Source: an uncultured Clostridium sp. (GTDB lineage Bacteria > Bacillota > Clostridia > TANB77 > CAG-508). From it: 22,241 bases of DNA. Below are positions 9,282 to 18,295 of this stretch, in pieces. How positions within the stretch are numbered: the stretch's first letter is position 1; each line of letters starts with the position of its first letter. The notes below the pieces were generated by a model. The model made no database searches, was not told the origin of the DNA, and worked only from the letters and a program-made list of their open reading frames with translations. Made by a program: the position numbers and the translations under genes. The stretch covers positions 1-22,241 of the forward strand of contig CAMMLF010000008.1 of assembly GCA_946497585.1 (NCBI GenBank), in the 5' to 3' direction.

Positions 9282-9531
9282 TTTTACGTTGGGGACGGTT
9301 CTTATCGTAAAATGTTTTCTAACAAAGCCACAATATACGTTCTTTCCTATTTTACTTCGCGGTTCGTTCGCAAAATGCTCACTCAGCGCTCGCACGTTCT
9401 CACTTCGCTACTGAGAACAAGACTCAATTGAATATTTTGCTGTCCGCTCCATTTCACTAAAATGGAAAGAAGTATATTGTGTGGCTTTAAATATATATTT
9501 TTTTACGAAAAGGACCGTTCCCATCGTAAAA
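9282..9531. repeat. Composite nested palindromic element C (250 bp)
   Basis: The outer arms are TTTTACGTTGGGGACGGTTC (from 9282) and GGACCGTTCCCATCGTAAAA (9512-9531), an inverted pair of the GGGACGG type. Inside them, AAAGCCACAATATAC (9324-9338) pairs with GTATATTGTGTGGCTTT (9472-9488) with a two-base difference, and TTCTTTCCTATTTTA pairs with AAAATGGAAAGAA. The GC-rich interior contains TTCGCGGTTCGTTCGC and CTACTGAGAACAAGAC, both recognisable in other copies. The left arm starts at the base after the GH15 stop codon and the right arm ends 17 bases before the radA ATG, so the element is essentially the whole intergenic region. This copy shows the two repeat types joined in one structure. Confidence 0.85.
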
Positions 9532-9548
9532 AGAAAGGATGTTGAAAA

Positions 9549-10916
9549 ATGCCAAAAGCAAAAACAATATTTGTATGTAGCTCATGCGGGTATGAATCAC
9601 CTAAATGGCTTGGTAAATGCCCTGCATGTAATGAATGGAATACGTTTTATGAAGAAAAAGAGCAAAAAGTTGTAGGAACAGATGGAAAGCAAAAAACAGC
9701 TGCAAAGCCAACTTTGCTTAAAAATGTAGAAGGAAAAGAGGCCATAAGAGTTCATACTGGCTATGGGGAACTTGACAGAGTTCTTGGAGGAGGACTGGTT
9801 AAAGGCTCTCTTGTACTTGTTGGTGGTGAACCCGGTATTGGTAAGTCTACACTAATTTTACAGCTATGTAATAAAATAGCAAGTTTAGGAGAAGAATCAA
9901 AAGTGCTTTATGTATCTGGAGAAGAATCAGCAGAGCAGGTTAAGCTAAGAGCAGATAGACTTGGAATAAATAGTGATAATATTATGTTCTTAGGTGAAAC
10001 TGATATAGATGCAGTAGATAGCGAGATTGCTTCTATGAATCCAAAACTTGTAGTAATAGATTCTATTCAAACAATGTATTCTTCAGAAATAACCTCAGCT
10101 CCGGGAACTGTAAGTCAAGTTAGAGAAATAACAGCTAGAATAATGAGAGTATGCAAGCAAAATCAAATAACCACAATTATAATAGGACACGTAACTAAAG
10201 ATGGAAATATAGCAGGACCAAGAGTCCTAGAACATATGGTTGATACAGTTTTATACATAGAAGGAGAAAGATATTTTTCATACAGAATTGTTAGAAGTGT
10301 AAAAAACAGATTTGGTTCTACTAATGAAGTTGGAATGTTTGAAATGCAAAATGAAGGAATGATAGAAGTAACAAATCCTTCATCAATCCTAATTTCAGAA
10401 GGTAGCGATAAATATTCAGGCTCAGTTATAATATGTACAATTGAAGGTACAAGACCACTTTTAGTAGAAGTACAAGCATTAACTACAATGAGTGTTTATG
10501 GTATACCTAAAAGGACTGCAAATGGCGTGGACTTTAATAAATTAGCATTACTAATAGCAGTGTTAGAAAAAAGGGCAAACCTAGCGCTTGGTAATCAAGA
10601 TGTATACTTAAATGTAGTAAGTGGAATGAGAATAAATGAACCGGCGGCAGATTTGGGCATTGCATTAGTTGTAGCATCAAGCTTTAAGAACATTAGTATA
10701 CCTAAAGATATAGCTGTTATTGGAGAAGTAGGACTTACTGGAGAAATAAGGAGCGTAAATTTAATAGATAAAAGATTAAAGGAAATAGAAAGACTAGGAT
10801 TTAAAAGGTGCATTATACCAGAAAATAACAAAAAACTATTGAAAAATAAGTATAATTTAGATATAATAGGTGTCAGAAATATAAATGATGCTTTAAGAGC
10901 AGTTGAGATAAAATAA
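9549..10916 (+). CDS. radA: DNA repair protein RadA
   Basis: A 455-residue RadA, the RecA-like branch-migration helicase that processes recombination intermediates. A zinc ribbon uses Cys10, Cys13, Cys24 and Cys27. The ATPase has Walker A GGEPGIGKST at 92-101, and the RadA-specific KNRFG motif is at 252-256. A Lon-protease-like C-terminal domain, thought inactive as a protease in this family, covers about 280-455. Length is typical (about 455). The ATG is preceded by GAAAGGA 10 bases upstream. It is followed by disA, the usual radA-disA order in Bacillota, with a 151-base gap that holds only AT-rich sequence. Confidence 0.97.
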   Translation: MPKAKTIFVCSSCGYESPKWLGKCPACNEWNTFYEEKEQKVVGTDGKQKTAAKPTLLKNVEGKEAIRVHTGYGELDRVLGGGLVKGSLVLVGGEPGIGKSTLILQLCNKIASLGEESKVLYVSGEESAEQVKLRADRLGINSDNIMFLGETDIDAVDSEIASMNPKLVVIDSIQTMYSSEITSAPGTVSQVREITARIMRVCKQNQITTIIIGHVTKDGNIAGPRVLEHMVDTVLYIEGERYFSYRIVRSVKNRFGSTNEVGMFEMQNEGMIEVTNPSSILISEGSDKYSGSVIICTIEGTRPLLVEVQALTTMSVYGIPKRTANGVDFNKLALLIAVLEKRANLALGNQDVYLNVVSGMRINEPAADLGIALVVASSFKNISIPKDIAVIGEVGLTGEIRSVNLIDKRLKEIERLGFKRCIIPENNKKLLKNKYNLDIIGVRNINDALRAVEIK

Positions 10917-11067
10917 ATAGTTGAATAAAGTTAGAAAAATAAAAATAAAAATATAAAAACAAAAGGTGCAATGAAAAACTAATGTAGCAATAATAAAAAA
11001 CTTGTTAATAAAATGTTAAATGAACAAAAGTAAAAAATTAACTATAAGAGAAAGGAAGGCTTGCAAA

Positions 11068-12132
11068 ATGGCAATTAAAGAAAATGATTTTATTAACATT
11101 TTAAAACTTATAGCACCGGGTACACCTATTAGAGAAGGTCTAGAAAACATATTAAAAGCAAAAACTGGTGCTTTAATAGTAATTGGCGAAAACAAAGAAG
11201 TAATGGATTTAGTTGATGGTGGATTCAATATTGATGTTGATTACACATCTGCAAGACTTTACGAATTAGCCAAAATGGATGGAGCAATCATACTGAGTTC
11301 AGATTTGAAAAAGATATTGTTTGCCAATACTCAATTAGTTCCTTCACAATCAATTCCTACTCAAGAAACAGGTACAAGACATAGAACAGCTGAACGTGTT
11401 GCAAAACAAACAGGAAATATTGTAATTAGTATTTCTCAAAGAAGAGGAATAATAACAATTTATCAAGGAAACAATCGTTATGTATTAGAAGACACATCAA
11501 GAGTAGCATCAGAAGCAAATCAAGCTCTTCAAACAGTTGAAAAATATAAAAAAGTATTGGACAATAGGCTTAACTTACTTAATGAATACGAATTTAATGA
11601 TATTGTTACACTTCAAATTGTTATAGAAACATTACAAAGAGCAGGAATGCTTATGCAAGTGGTTGATGAAGTAGAAAGAGCAATTTATGAATTAGGTACA
11701 GATGGAAGACTAATAGAAATGCAATTAGAAGAATTAACAGATGGCATAAATGAAGAAGTTGAACTAATTATAAAAGATTATGTTAAAGGCAAAAATGCAG
11801 ATAAAGCATTAGAAAAAATACAAAATATGACTCACGAAGAACTTATGATTTCAACAAATATTGCAAAAGCACTTGGATTTACAGCACAAGATAGTTATGA
11901 TGAGGTTAGTGTATATACAAGAGGTTATAGAATACTTAGCAAAATTCCAAGAATGCCAAATAACATTGTGGATAATTTGGTTAAAAAATTTAAATCTTTT
12001 CAAAATTTATTACAAGCTAATATAGAAGAACTAGATGCTGTTGATGGTATTGGAGAAATAAGAGCTAGAACAATCAAAAGGTCATTAAAGAGAATGCAGG
12101 AGCAGTTTTTATTTGATAATTTGATTGGGTAA
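11068..12132 (+). CDS. disA: DNA integrity scanning protein DisA (diadenylate cyclase)
   Basis: A 354-residue DisA, which makes c-di-AMP from two ATP and slows synthesis when it meets branched DNA. The N-terminal DAC domain has DGA at residues 71-73 and the T/RHR motif at 103-106 (GTRHRT at 102-107). A helical spine follows. The C-terminal helix-hairpin-helix (LDAVDGIGEIRARTIKRSL) binds DNA. I start at ATG 11068 because AAGGAAGG lies 8 bases upstream and the length then matches the family (about 357). An in-frame ATG at 11020 would add 16 basic residues, lacks a ribosome site and is not expected. It lies downstream of radA and upstream of a promoter-preceded cyclophilin gene. Confidence 0.97.
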   Translation: MAIKENDFINILKLIAPGTPIREGLENILKAKTGALIVIGENKEVMDLVDGGFNIDVDYTSARLYELAKMDGAIILSSDLKKILFANTQLVPSQSIPTQETGTRHRTAERVAKQTGNIVISISQRRGIITIYQGNNRYVLEDTSRVASEANQALQTVEKYKKVLDNRLNLLNEYEFNDIVTLQIVIETLQRAGMLMQVVDEVERAIYELGTDGRLIEMQLEELTDGINEEVELIIKDYVKGKNADKALEKIQNMTHEELMISTNIAKALGFTAQDSYDEVSVYTRGYRILSKIPRMPNNIVDNLVKKFKSFQNLLQANIEELDAVDGIGEIRARTIKRSLKRMQEQFLFDNLIG

Positions 12133-12199
12133 GGAGAATAGAAATTCCATCTTTTAAAACTAATATTGAAAATATATTAAAAAATAAGAAAAAATAGCG

Positions 12200-12228
12200 T
12201 TGATAATTCATAAATTATATGGTAGAAT
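12200..12228 (+). promoter_or_regulatory. Sigma-A-type promoter for cyclophilin-recD2-comFC
   Basis: TTGATA (12200-12205) and TAGAAT (12223-12228) are separated by 17 bases, each one mismatch from consensus. It lies 45 bases before the cyclophilin ATG and probably drives the closely packed cyclophilin, recD2 and comFC genes. Confidence 0.65.
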
Positions 12229-12273
12229 ACTTTTGTTAAAAGAGGATGTAAAATACAAGGAAGGATACATATT

Positions 12274-13212
12274 ATGAGTAAAGATACTAAAAAGAATGAA
12301 ACAAAAAATTCAGAAAAAATAAAAGAAAAGACTAAAGTTTCAAAATCAGAAAAGAAAGAAGCCAAAGCGCAAGCTAAATTAGAAAAAGCAAATAAAAAGC
12401 TAGAAAAGGCTAAAACTTCTGGAAATGAAAAAGAATATGCAAAAATCAAATTTGTTGCAACAATTATTGCTATTATATTAGTTTTAGGATTAATAGCATA
12501 TGTTACTAATACAATAATTAAAAAGCAAAACTTTTATGTGCAAAATCCAATAGCAACAATAGAAGTAGAAAACTTTGGAACAATAAAAGTGGAACTTTAT
12601 CCAGAATATGCACCAGAAACAGTAGCAAATTTCATAGCTTTAGCAAATAATGGATTTTATGATGGCCTTACATTCCATAGAACTATACCAGGTTTTATGA
12701 TACAAGGTGGAGACCCTAATGGAGATGGAACCGGTAATGCTACTTTAAAAGATTTAGGACAGGATTCAGATGAAGAATACACAATAACTGGTGAATTTAT
12801 TGCTAATGGAGATAATAACAATACTTTAAAACATGAAAGAGGAGTTATATCTATGGCAAGAAGTGATTATAGTTATTATAGCACAAGCCTAGCAACAGAA
12901 GGATATAATTCAGCATCATGTCAATTCTTTATTACTACAGAAGATTCAACTGATAGTTTAGATGGTCTATATGCAGCATTTGGTAAGGTTACAGAAGGAA
13001 TGGATGTAGTAGATGCAATTGCAAATGTAGAAGTAGAAACAAGGGAGGAACAAACAGACTCAAGCAGTGAACTTACTCAAGATAGACCAGTAGACCCACC
13101 AGTAATAACAAGCATAAGAGTAGAAACATATGGAATAAATTATGGTATGCCAGAAACACGAGAGCCATTTGATATAAATTCTTGGTATATGTCTCAAATG
13201 TACGGATATTAA
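12274..13212 (+). CDS. Membrane-anchored cyclophilin-type peptidyl-prolyl isomerase
   Basis: A 312-residue prolyl isomerase. Residues 1-58 are highly charged and Lys/Glu-rich (SKSEKKEAKAQAKLEKANKK) and probably form a cytoplasmic helix. One membrane segment at about 60-82 (FVATIIAIILVLGLIAYV) follows, then a cyclophilin domain from about 92 to 290. Recognisable motifs are APETVANFIALANNGFYDGL, FHRTIPGFMIQGGDPNGDG, ERGVISMAR, SASCQFFI and DGLYAAFGKVTEGMDVVD. Topology suggests the enzyme acts on the outer face. There is no lipobox, unlike many clostridial surface isomerases. The ribosome site AAGGAAGG is about 10 bases upstream. A 13-base gap to recD2 indicates one operon. Confidence 0.9.
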   Translation: MSKDTKKNETKNSEKIKEKTKVSKSEKKEAKAQAKLEKANKKLEKAKTSGNEKEYAKIKFVATIIAIILVLGLIAYVTNTIIKKQNFYVQNPIATIEVENFGTIKVELYPEYAPETVANFIALANNGFYDGLTFHRTIPGFMIQGGDPNGDGTGNATLKDLGQDSDEEYTITGEFIANGDNNNTLKHERGVISMARSDYSYYSTSLATEGYNSASCQFFITTEDSTDSLDGLYAAFGKVTEGMDVVDAIANVEVETREEQTDSSSELTQDRPVDPPVITSIRVETYGINYGMPETREPFDINSWYMSQMYGY

Positions 13213-13225
13213 AAGAAAGGAAAAA

Positions 13226-15493
13226 ATGGAGCTAAAAGGAACAGTACAAGATATAATATATAAAAATGAAACAAACGGATATACAATTGCTGGCTTTGAT
13301 ATGGAGTCAGCTGAGACGACTATAGTAGGCTATTTACCTTTTGTACAAAAGGGTGATAGCCTTAAAATCATTGGAAAATTTGTTACTCATCCAGATTATG
13401 GAGATCAATTTAAAGTTGAAACTTTTGAAAAAATCATGCCAGAGACTCTAGATGCTTTAGAAAAGTATTTATCAAATGGTATTATAAAAGGTGTTGGTCC
13501 TGCAACTGCAAAAAAGATTATAAAAAAGTTTGGAGAAGAAACGGTAGATGTTTTAAAAGCAGATCCAGATAGATTAACAGAAATTAAAGGTATTACAAAG
13601 AAAAAAGCAGAAGAAATTAATGAAAGTTTTGTTGCCAATTGGGAATTGTGGCAAATAGTAGGATTTTTGGAGAAGTTTGGCATAGGCCCTCAAAGTGCTA
13701 ATACTATTTACAAAAAGTTAGGAGCTAATACTATTAGTATAGTAGAAAATGATCCATATGTATTAAGTGAACTTGGAGTAAAAGTTGATTTTTCACAAAT
13801 AGACAAAATGGCTTTAGACTTAGGCGTTGAAAGAAACAATTTAAAAAGAGTGGATGCTGGCATACGTCATGGACTTATATTAGCTACATACAACGGTCAT
13901 AGTTGTGTGTTGGAGGCAAACCTTATTGCGTTTGTAACAAATCTTTTAAGAGTTTCGGATGATGATGTGCTAGATGGAATAAAAGATTTAAGAGCAAAAG
14001 AGCAAATAAAAATAGAAGAAAGAGAAGAAATTGCTACAACAAATGGTAAAACAGAATTATGTATACAAACGTGGATTTACTTAATTGATTATTACAAAAC
14101 TGAGCTAAATATTGCTCAAAGAATTTTAGGCTTAGAGCAGGCAGATAATATAAAAAGAATACCAAACTTTAATAAAGAGCTAGAAAAAACCGAAAAAGCC
14201 ACTTCATTAGAATTATCTGAAAAACAGGTAGAAGCGGTAAAAATGGTAAATGATAATAATGTATGCATTATAACAGGTGGGCCTGGTACCGGTAAAACAA
14301 CTATAATAAAAACAATTATAGACATATACAAATCAAGAGGAAAGAAGGTTGTACTTTGTGCTCCAACAGGTAGAGCAGCTAAAAGAATGACTGAGGCAAC
14401 TGGAGAAGAAGCAAGCACATTACACAGACTACTAGAGATAGGAAAAGTATCAGACGAAAAGCCAGATCCAGACTTAGATGTAACGCCAATTGACGCAGAT
14501 GTAGTTATAATAGATGAAATGTCAATGGTAGATATATTCTTAATGAATTATGTTGTAAAAGCCTTATTTAAAGGAACAAAGCTTGTGTTAGTAGGAGATA
14601 CTGACCAACTTCCATCAGTAGGTCCCGGTACAGTTTTAAAAGATTTAATTGATTCAAAAAGAGTCCCATGTGTAAGGCTTAACAAAATTTTTAGACAAGC
14701 TCTTCAAAGTGAAATTATTGTTAATTCCCACAAAGTAAATGAAGGAATAAACTTTTTGGAAGATTCGCAAAATGGGGAAGTAGATGAAAATTTTGCGCAA
14801 ATAAATAAATTAAAAAAACAAGGCGAAACAAAACCATCAAGCCAAACAGGCACTAGAAATGATTTCTTCTTTATTCAAGAAAAATCTACACCACAAATTG
14901 TAAGCAAAATACTGGAATTATACAACTTAGACGAACAAATAATTACTCCTTCAAAAAAAGGAGATTTAGGAACTAAGAACCTAAACAAGCTAATACAAGA
15001 AAAATTTAACCCAGCAAGTGCTATAAAGCAAGAAAAAAAGTTCGGAGAAGTAATATATAGAGAAGGCGACAAAATAATGCAAACCAAAAATAATTACGAC
15101 ATAATGTGGAGAAGAAAAAGTGAGATAAATAGTGGAATTTTCAATGGAGAAATGGGCGTTATTGAAAAAATAGATGATGAAGCAGGAGAAGTAAAAATTA
15201 GATTTGATGATGACAAAGTTGCATTTTATGGTTATCAAGACTTAGACCAAATAGAGCATTCATTTGCAATAACAGTACATAAATCTCAAGGAAGCGAATT
15301 TCAAACAGTAATAATACCTATTTATCAAGCAGCACCAATGCTACTTACAAGAAATTTGCTATATACAGGAATGACAAGAGCAAAAGATAAGCTAATAATG
15401 ATTGGAAATCCTTATACTATCCAGTTTATGATAAGCAATGAGAAAATAAAACAAAGAAACTCGGGACTAAAATATAAAATAGAGAATTTATAG
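13226..15493 (+). CDS. recD2: RecD2 family ATP-dependent DNA helicase
   Basis: A 755-residue 5'-3' superfamily 1B helicase of the RecD2 (YrrC) type, which works without RecBC. An N-terminal OB-like region (1-75) and helix-hairpin-helix repeats (GIIKGVGPATAKKIIKKFG near 85-105) precede the motor. Walker A GPGTGKTT is at 352-359, Walker B IIDEMSM has Asp430-Glu431, and a late motif FAITVHKSQGSEFQ is near the C-terminus before GMTRAKDKL. Length matches the RecD2 class. The ATG has AAAGGA 6 bases upstream. It follows the cyclophilin gene by 13 bases and precedes comFC by 27. Confidence 0.95.
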   Translation: MELKGTVQDIIYKNETNGYTIAGFDMESAETTIVGYLPFVQKGDSLKIIGKFVTHPDYGDQFKVETFEKIMPETLDALEKYLSNGIIKGVGPATAKKIIKKFGEETVDVLKADPDRLTEIKGITKKKAEEINESFVANWELWQIVGFLEKFGIGPQSANTIYKKLGANTISIVENDPYVLSELGVKVDFSQIDKMALDLGVERNNLKRVDAGIRHGLILATYNGHSCVLEANLIAFVTNLLRVSDDDVLDGIKDLRAKEQIKIEEREEIATTNGKTELCIQTWIYLIDYYKTELNIAQRILGLEQADNIKRIPNFNKELEKTEKATSLELSEKQVEAVKMVNDNNVCIITGGPGTGKTTIIKTIIDIYKSRGKKVVLCAPTGRAAKRMTEATGEEASTLHRLLEIGKVSDEKPDPDLDVTPIDADVVIIDEMSMVDIFLMNYVVKALFKGTKLVLVGDTDQLPSVGPGTVLKDLIDSKRVPCVRLNKIFRQALQSEIIVNSHKVNEGINFLEDSQNGEVDENFAQINKLKKQGETKPSSQTGTRNDFFFIQEKSTPQIVSKILELYNLDEQIITPSKKGDLGTKNLNKLIQEKFNPASAIKQEKKFGEVIYREGDKIMQTKNNYDIMWRRKSEINSGIFNGEMGVIEKIDDEAGEVKIRFDDDKVAFYGYQDLDQIEHSFAITVHKSQGSEFQTVIIPIYQAAPMLLTRNLLYTGMTRAKDKLIMIGNPYTIQFMISNEKIKQRNSGLKYKIENL

Positions 15494-15520
15494 AAAAATT
15501 GGGGGCAGAAAGGAATTTTT

Positions 15521-16132
15521 ATGATTTTTGAAAAAGTCCTCAATTTATTTTTTCCTATAAAATGTGGAGTTTGCGGAAAAATAGGTCTGCCAATTTGCAG
15601 AGAATGTGAAGAAAGATTAAAGCCATATGAACTAAATCTGGTGCAAAAAGATAAGTTCTTTATTTACAAATACCAAGACATAATAAGAAATCTTTTATTA
15701 AATTATAAATTTAATGATGCAAGTTATCTTGCAAATTCTTTTGCATATTTAATAAAAAACAATAAAAAAATATATTCTATTTTAAAAAGTTATGATATAA
15801 TTATCCTAGTTCCACTACATAAAAAAAGAATGAACGAGCGTGGATATAATCAAACTGAATTAATAGCCAAAAAGCTAGGAATTCCAGTAGAAACAAATTG
15901 CCTAATTAAAACAAAAAACATAAAGCCACAAAGCACAAAAACAGCTAAAGAAAGGCAAATTGACATAAAAAATGTATTTGCTATTCAAAACGTTGAAAAA
16001 ATAAAAAATAAAAAACTATTATTACTTGATGACATTTATACAACAGGCTCTACTGCAAATGAATGTATTAAAACATTAAGTAAAGCTACAAACAAAATTG
16101 GCTTTTTAGCAATAGCAAAAGATACATATTAA
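15521..16132 (+). CDS. comFC: ComF-family phosphoribosyltransferase-like protein
   Basis: A 203-residue ComFC/GntX-type protein, linked by family to DNA uptake and handling of incoming single strands. The N-terminal zinc site uses Cys15, Cys18, Cys26 and Cys29. The phosphoribosyltransferase fold follows, with VPLHKKRMNERGYNQTELIA and the PRPP-site-like LLLLDDIYTTGSTANE (Asp170-Asp171). Length is usual for ComFC (about 200-240). AAAGGA lies 6-12 bases before the ATG. It is the last gene of the cyclophilin-recD2-comFC run. No comFA is present in the window, so a role in competence cannot be assumed. Element D begins 5 bases after its stop. Confidence 0.92.
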   Translation: MIFEKVLNLFFPIKCGVCGKIGLPICRECEERLKPYELNLVQKDKFFIYKYQDIIRNLLLNYKFNDASYLANSFAYLIKNNKKIYSILKSYDIIILVPLHKKRMNERGYNQTELIAKKLGIPVETNCLIKTKNIKPQSTKTAKERQIDIKNVFAIQNVEKIKNKKLLLLDDIYTTGSTANECIKTLSKATNKIGFLAIAKDTY

Positions 16133-16137
16133 TAAAA

Positions 16138-16282
16138 GACAATATTTGTTCTGTAACATTTCAGTGCAACGAAGCAGAGAAGGTTGCAATTTTCTTATGT
16201 CTTGTTCTTAGATGCGAAGTGGAACGGGCAAGCGCTGAGCGAAGCGAACCGCGCAGTGAAATGTGGAAGAATAAATATTGTC
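16138..16282. repeat. Palindromic intergenic element D (145 bp)
   Basis: GACAATATTTGTTCT followed by GTAACATTTCAGTGC pairs with GCAGTGAAATGTGGAAGAA and TAAATATTGTC at the other end (16138-16167 against 16253-16282), a nearly perfect arm of about 30 bases. The reverse complement of its GC-rich interior reads CATTTCACTGCGCGGTTCGC, TTCGCTC and later TCCACTTCGCATCTAAGAAC. Its first ~45 bases match the interior of copy A almost base for base, so D is an inverted relative of A. It fills the gap between comFC and the KAP NTPase gene. Confidence 0.85.
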
Positions 16283-16307
16283 AAATAGGATTAAGGAGAA
16301 AATTACA

Positions 16308-18278
16308 ATGGATGATTTAGTTGAAAGCATATTAGATTACATAAGGTCAGATTACACAGACTATGCCATCATGATAAATGGTGAGTGGGGAAGCGGTAAA
16401 ACTTACTTTTGGAACCACAAAATAAGAAACAAGATAGAAAGCATGACTGTAAATGGTAAAAAACTAACAACCATTTACATGTCTTTATATGGTATATCAA
16501 ACCTAGAAGAAATAAGCAAAAAAATATTCATAGAAACAACCCAGTTGATGGATAAAAACTTAAAAAGATATATGAATAGTAATGGTCAAACAGTAATTCC
16601 AGAATATGCGAAAACTGGCTTAGATATGGCTAACTTTTTTGGTGTAACTCAAAATGGAGACAAAATAGATTATGAAAACTTTTTTTCAACAGATGATAAA
16701 GTACTATGCTTTGATGACTTAGAGAGAGCAAATGTAGATGTTATAGACATTTTAGGTTACATAAACAATTTCGTTGAACATGACCACATAAAAACAATAA
16801 TCATTTGTAACGAAAAAGAACTTGCTACAAAATTAAAAAGTAGCAATCTAGAAATGAAAACATTTATTGCAACTTATCTTTTAGATAAGGAGGATAAGCT
16901 TCTAACGACAGATAAGCCAATGGTTGAAAAAATAGAAGACACCATTGAAAATGTATTTGACAAAGCAAATGATTATGAAAGAATAAAAGAAAAATTAATT
17001 GGTGAAACGTTTGAATATGCACCAGAATTTACATATATAATAAATGGTTTGCTAATAAGGTATGAAAATAACAGAGATTTAATTAGATTTTTAAGAGAAA
17101 ATACAAACCTAATAGTTTCAACATTTATAAAGAGTGGTACAAGAAACTTAAGAATTTTAAAACACGCATTAAATGATTTTAAAAAGATATTTGACATGGT
17201 AAATAAGTCATATCCTAATACAAATAATAGAATTTTGCAAACAATGCTTATATTTACAATAGCTGTATCATTTGAAATAAAAGCCGGAAAGGTTACAAAA
17301 GACAAATTTGTAAACATTAATGACAACGAAGAATATAAGTCTTTAGTAGTATCTTCAAGAGTTTTTATGGATAATAGACAATTTTATATAAAAGAATTTG
17401 ATAATAACTACTATTACAATTTCAAAACAGAATATAGATTTTTCAAATTCATTGAAATATATATTAGAACAAGAATTTTTGACATGAAAACTTTCAAAAA
17501 AAACATGGAAGATATAATAAATACAGTTGATACAGATAAATTACCGGGATATAAAAGACTTCTTACAGAGGAATATTGGAAAATATCTGATGACCAATTC
17601 CCAAAGGTTATTTCAGAAGTGCTTGAATCTGTAAAGAAGGGTGAAATACAATTAATAGATTTAATAAAAATATATACGTATTTTGTATATTTTATTAAAA
17701 AAGGACTTGTCGACTATGATATTCAAACAATAAATAGCGTATTTTTAAATGGTATGAACGTATCATCAATAACATCAGAATATTGCCCAGATGCAGAGGA
17801 ACAAATAAAACAATTATCAATTGATGAAAATGTACCAGAAATGCAAGAAATATTGTCTAGGTTTAGAGACTTAAATAATCAACTTAAAGATAAAATGTAT
17901 AGAGTCAAAGCTGATACTATATTTAAGAATATACCTATGAAAATGGAAAAATTTTATGATATGTTTGATAAAGAATGCATGGATATTCCTATATTCAAAT
18001 ATAGTGATCCATATCAAATATTCCAAAGAATATCTTGTGCAAGTAATGAAGATATAGTAACAATAAAAGAAAAGCTTGTTGATAGAGCTGATAAAAATGC
18101 AAAAATTCTTTTGCCTGAGCTTAATAATATACATAAATTGAAACAAGTTGTTGATGATTATATTGGTGATAAAACTCCAAATATAAAGGTTGTTATGTTG
18201 CAAAATTTCTCAGAGGCACTTGGAGAAATAATTGAGAAGTATAATAAAGAAAAAGAAAATTCAGTTACAGTTCAGTAA
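16308..18278 (+). CDS. KAP-type P-loop NTPase
   Basis: A 656-residue ATPase. Walker A GEWGSGKT is at 25-32, close to the N-terminus, and Walker B LCFDDLER has Asp136-Asp137, followed by LGYINNFVEH and IIICNEKELA (sensor-like strand). This arrangement fits the KAP (Kidins220/PifA) class of STAND-like P-loop NTPases. No membrane segment is obvious, unlike many KAP proteins. Residues about 250-650 are helical and of unknown function. I use ATG 16308, with AAGGAG 9 bases upstream; the in-frame TTG at 16278 lies inside element D and has no ribosome site. By family, PifA of plasmid F blocks phage T7, so defence is possible, but no partner effector is seen here. It stands alone between elements D and E. 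Confidence 0.8.
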   Translation: MDDLVESILDYIRSDYTDYAIMINGEWGSGKTYFWNHKIRNKIESMTVNGKKLTTIYMSLYGISNLEEISKKIFIETTQLMDKNLKRYMNSNGQTVIPEYAKTGLDMANFFGVTQNGDKIDYENFFSTDDKVLCFDDLERANVDVIDILGYINNFVEHDHIKTIIICNEKELATKLKSSNLEMKTFIATYLLDKEDKLLTTDKPMVEKIEDTIENVFDKANDYERIKEKLIGETFEYAPEFTYIINGLLIRYENNRDLIRFLRENTNLIVSTFIKSGTRNLRILKHALNDFKKIFDMVNKSYPNTNNRILQTMLIFTIAVSFEIKAGKVTKDKFVNINDNEEYKSLVVSSRVFMDNRQFYIKEFDNNYYYNFKTEYRFFKFIEIYIRTRIFDMKTFKKNMEDIINTVDTDKLPGYKRLLTEEYWKISDDQFPKVISEVLESVKKGEIQLIDLIKIYTYFVYFIKKGLVDYDIQTINSVFLNGMNVSSITSEYCPDAEEQIKQLSIDENVPEMQEILSRFRDLNNQLKDKMYRVKADTIFKNIPMKMEKFYDMFDKECMDIPIFKYSDPYQIFQRISCASNEDIVTIKEKLVDRADKNAKILLPELNNIHKLKQVVDDYIGDKTPNIKVVMLQNFSEALGEIIEKYNKEKENSVTVQ

Positions 18279-18295
18279 TATAAAGACCAATATAT

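Noticed and set aside
9481..9675. 64-residue + strand open frame before radA
   Set aside because: It starts inside the right arm of element C and overlaps radA in another frame; Walker and zinc motifs are clear in the radA frame.
11020..11067. Upstream ATG start for disA
   Set aside because: No ribosome site; the extra residues encode the AAGGAAGG Shine-Dalgarno of the real start, and the family length fits ATG 11068.
10917..11067. Regulatory structure in the radA-disA gap
   Set aside because: Only A-rich sequence; no convincing promoter, hairpin or riboswitch-like pattern.
16278..16307. Upstream TTG start for the KAP NTPase
   Set aside because: It lies in element D with no ribosome site; ATG 16308 has AAGGAG upstream and leads directly into the Walker A region.
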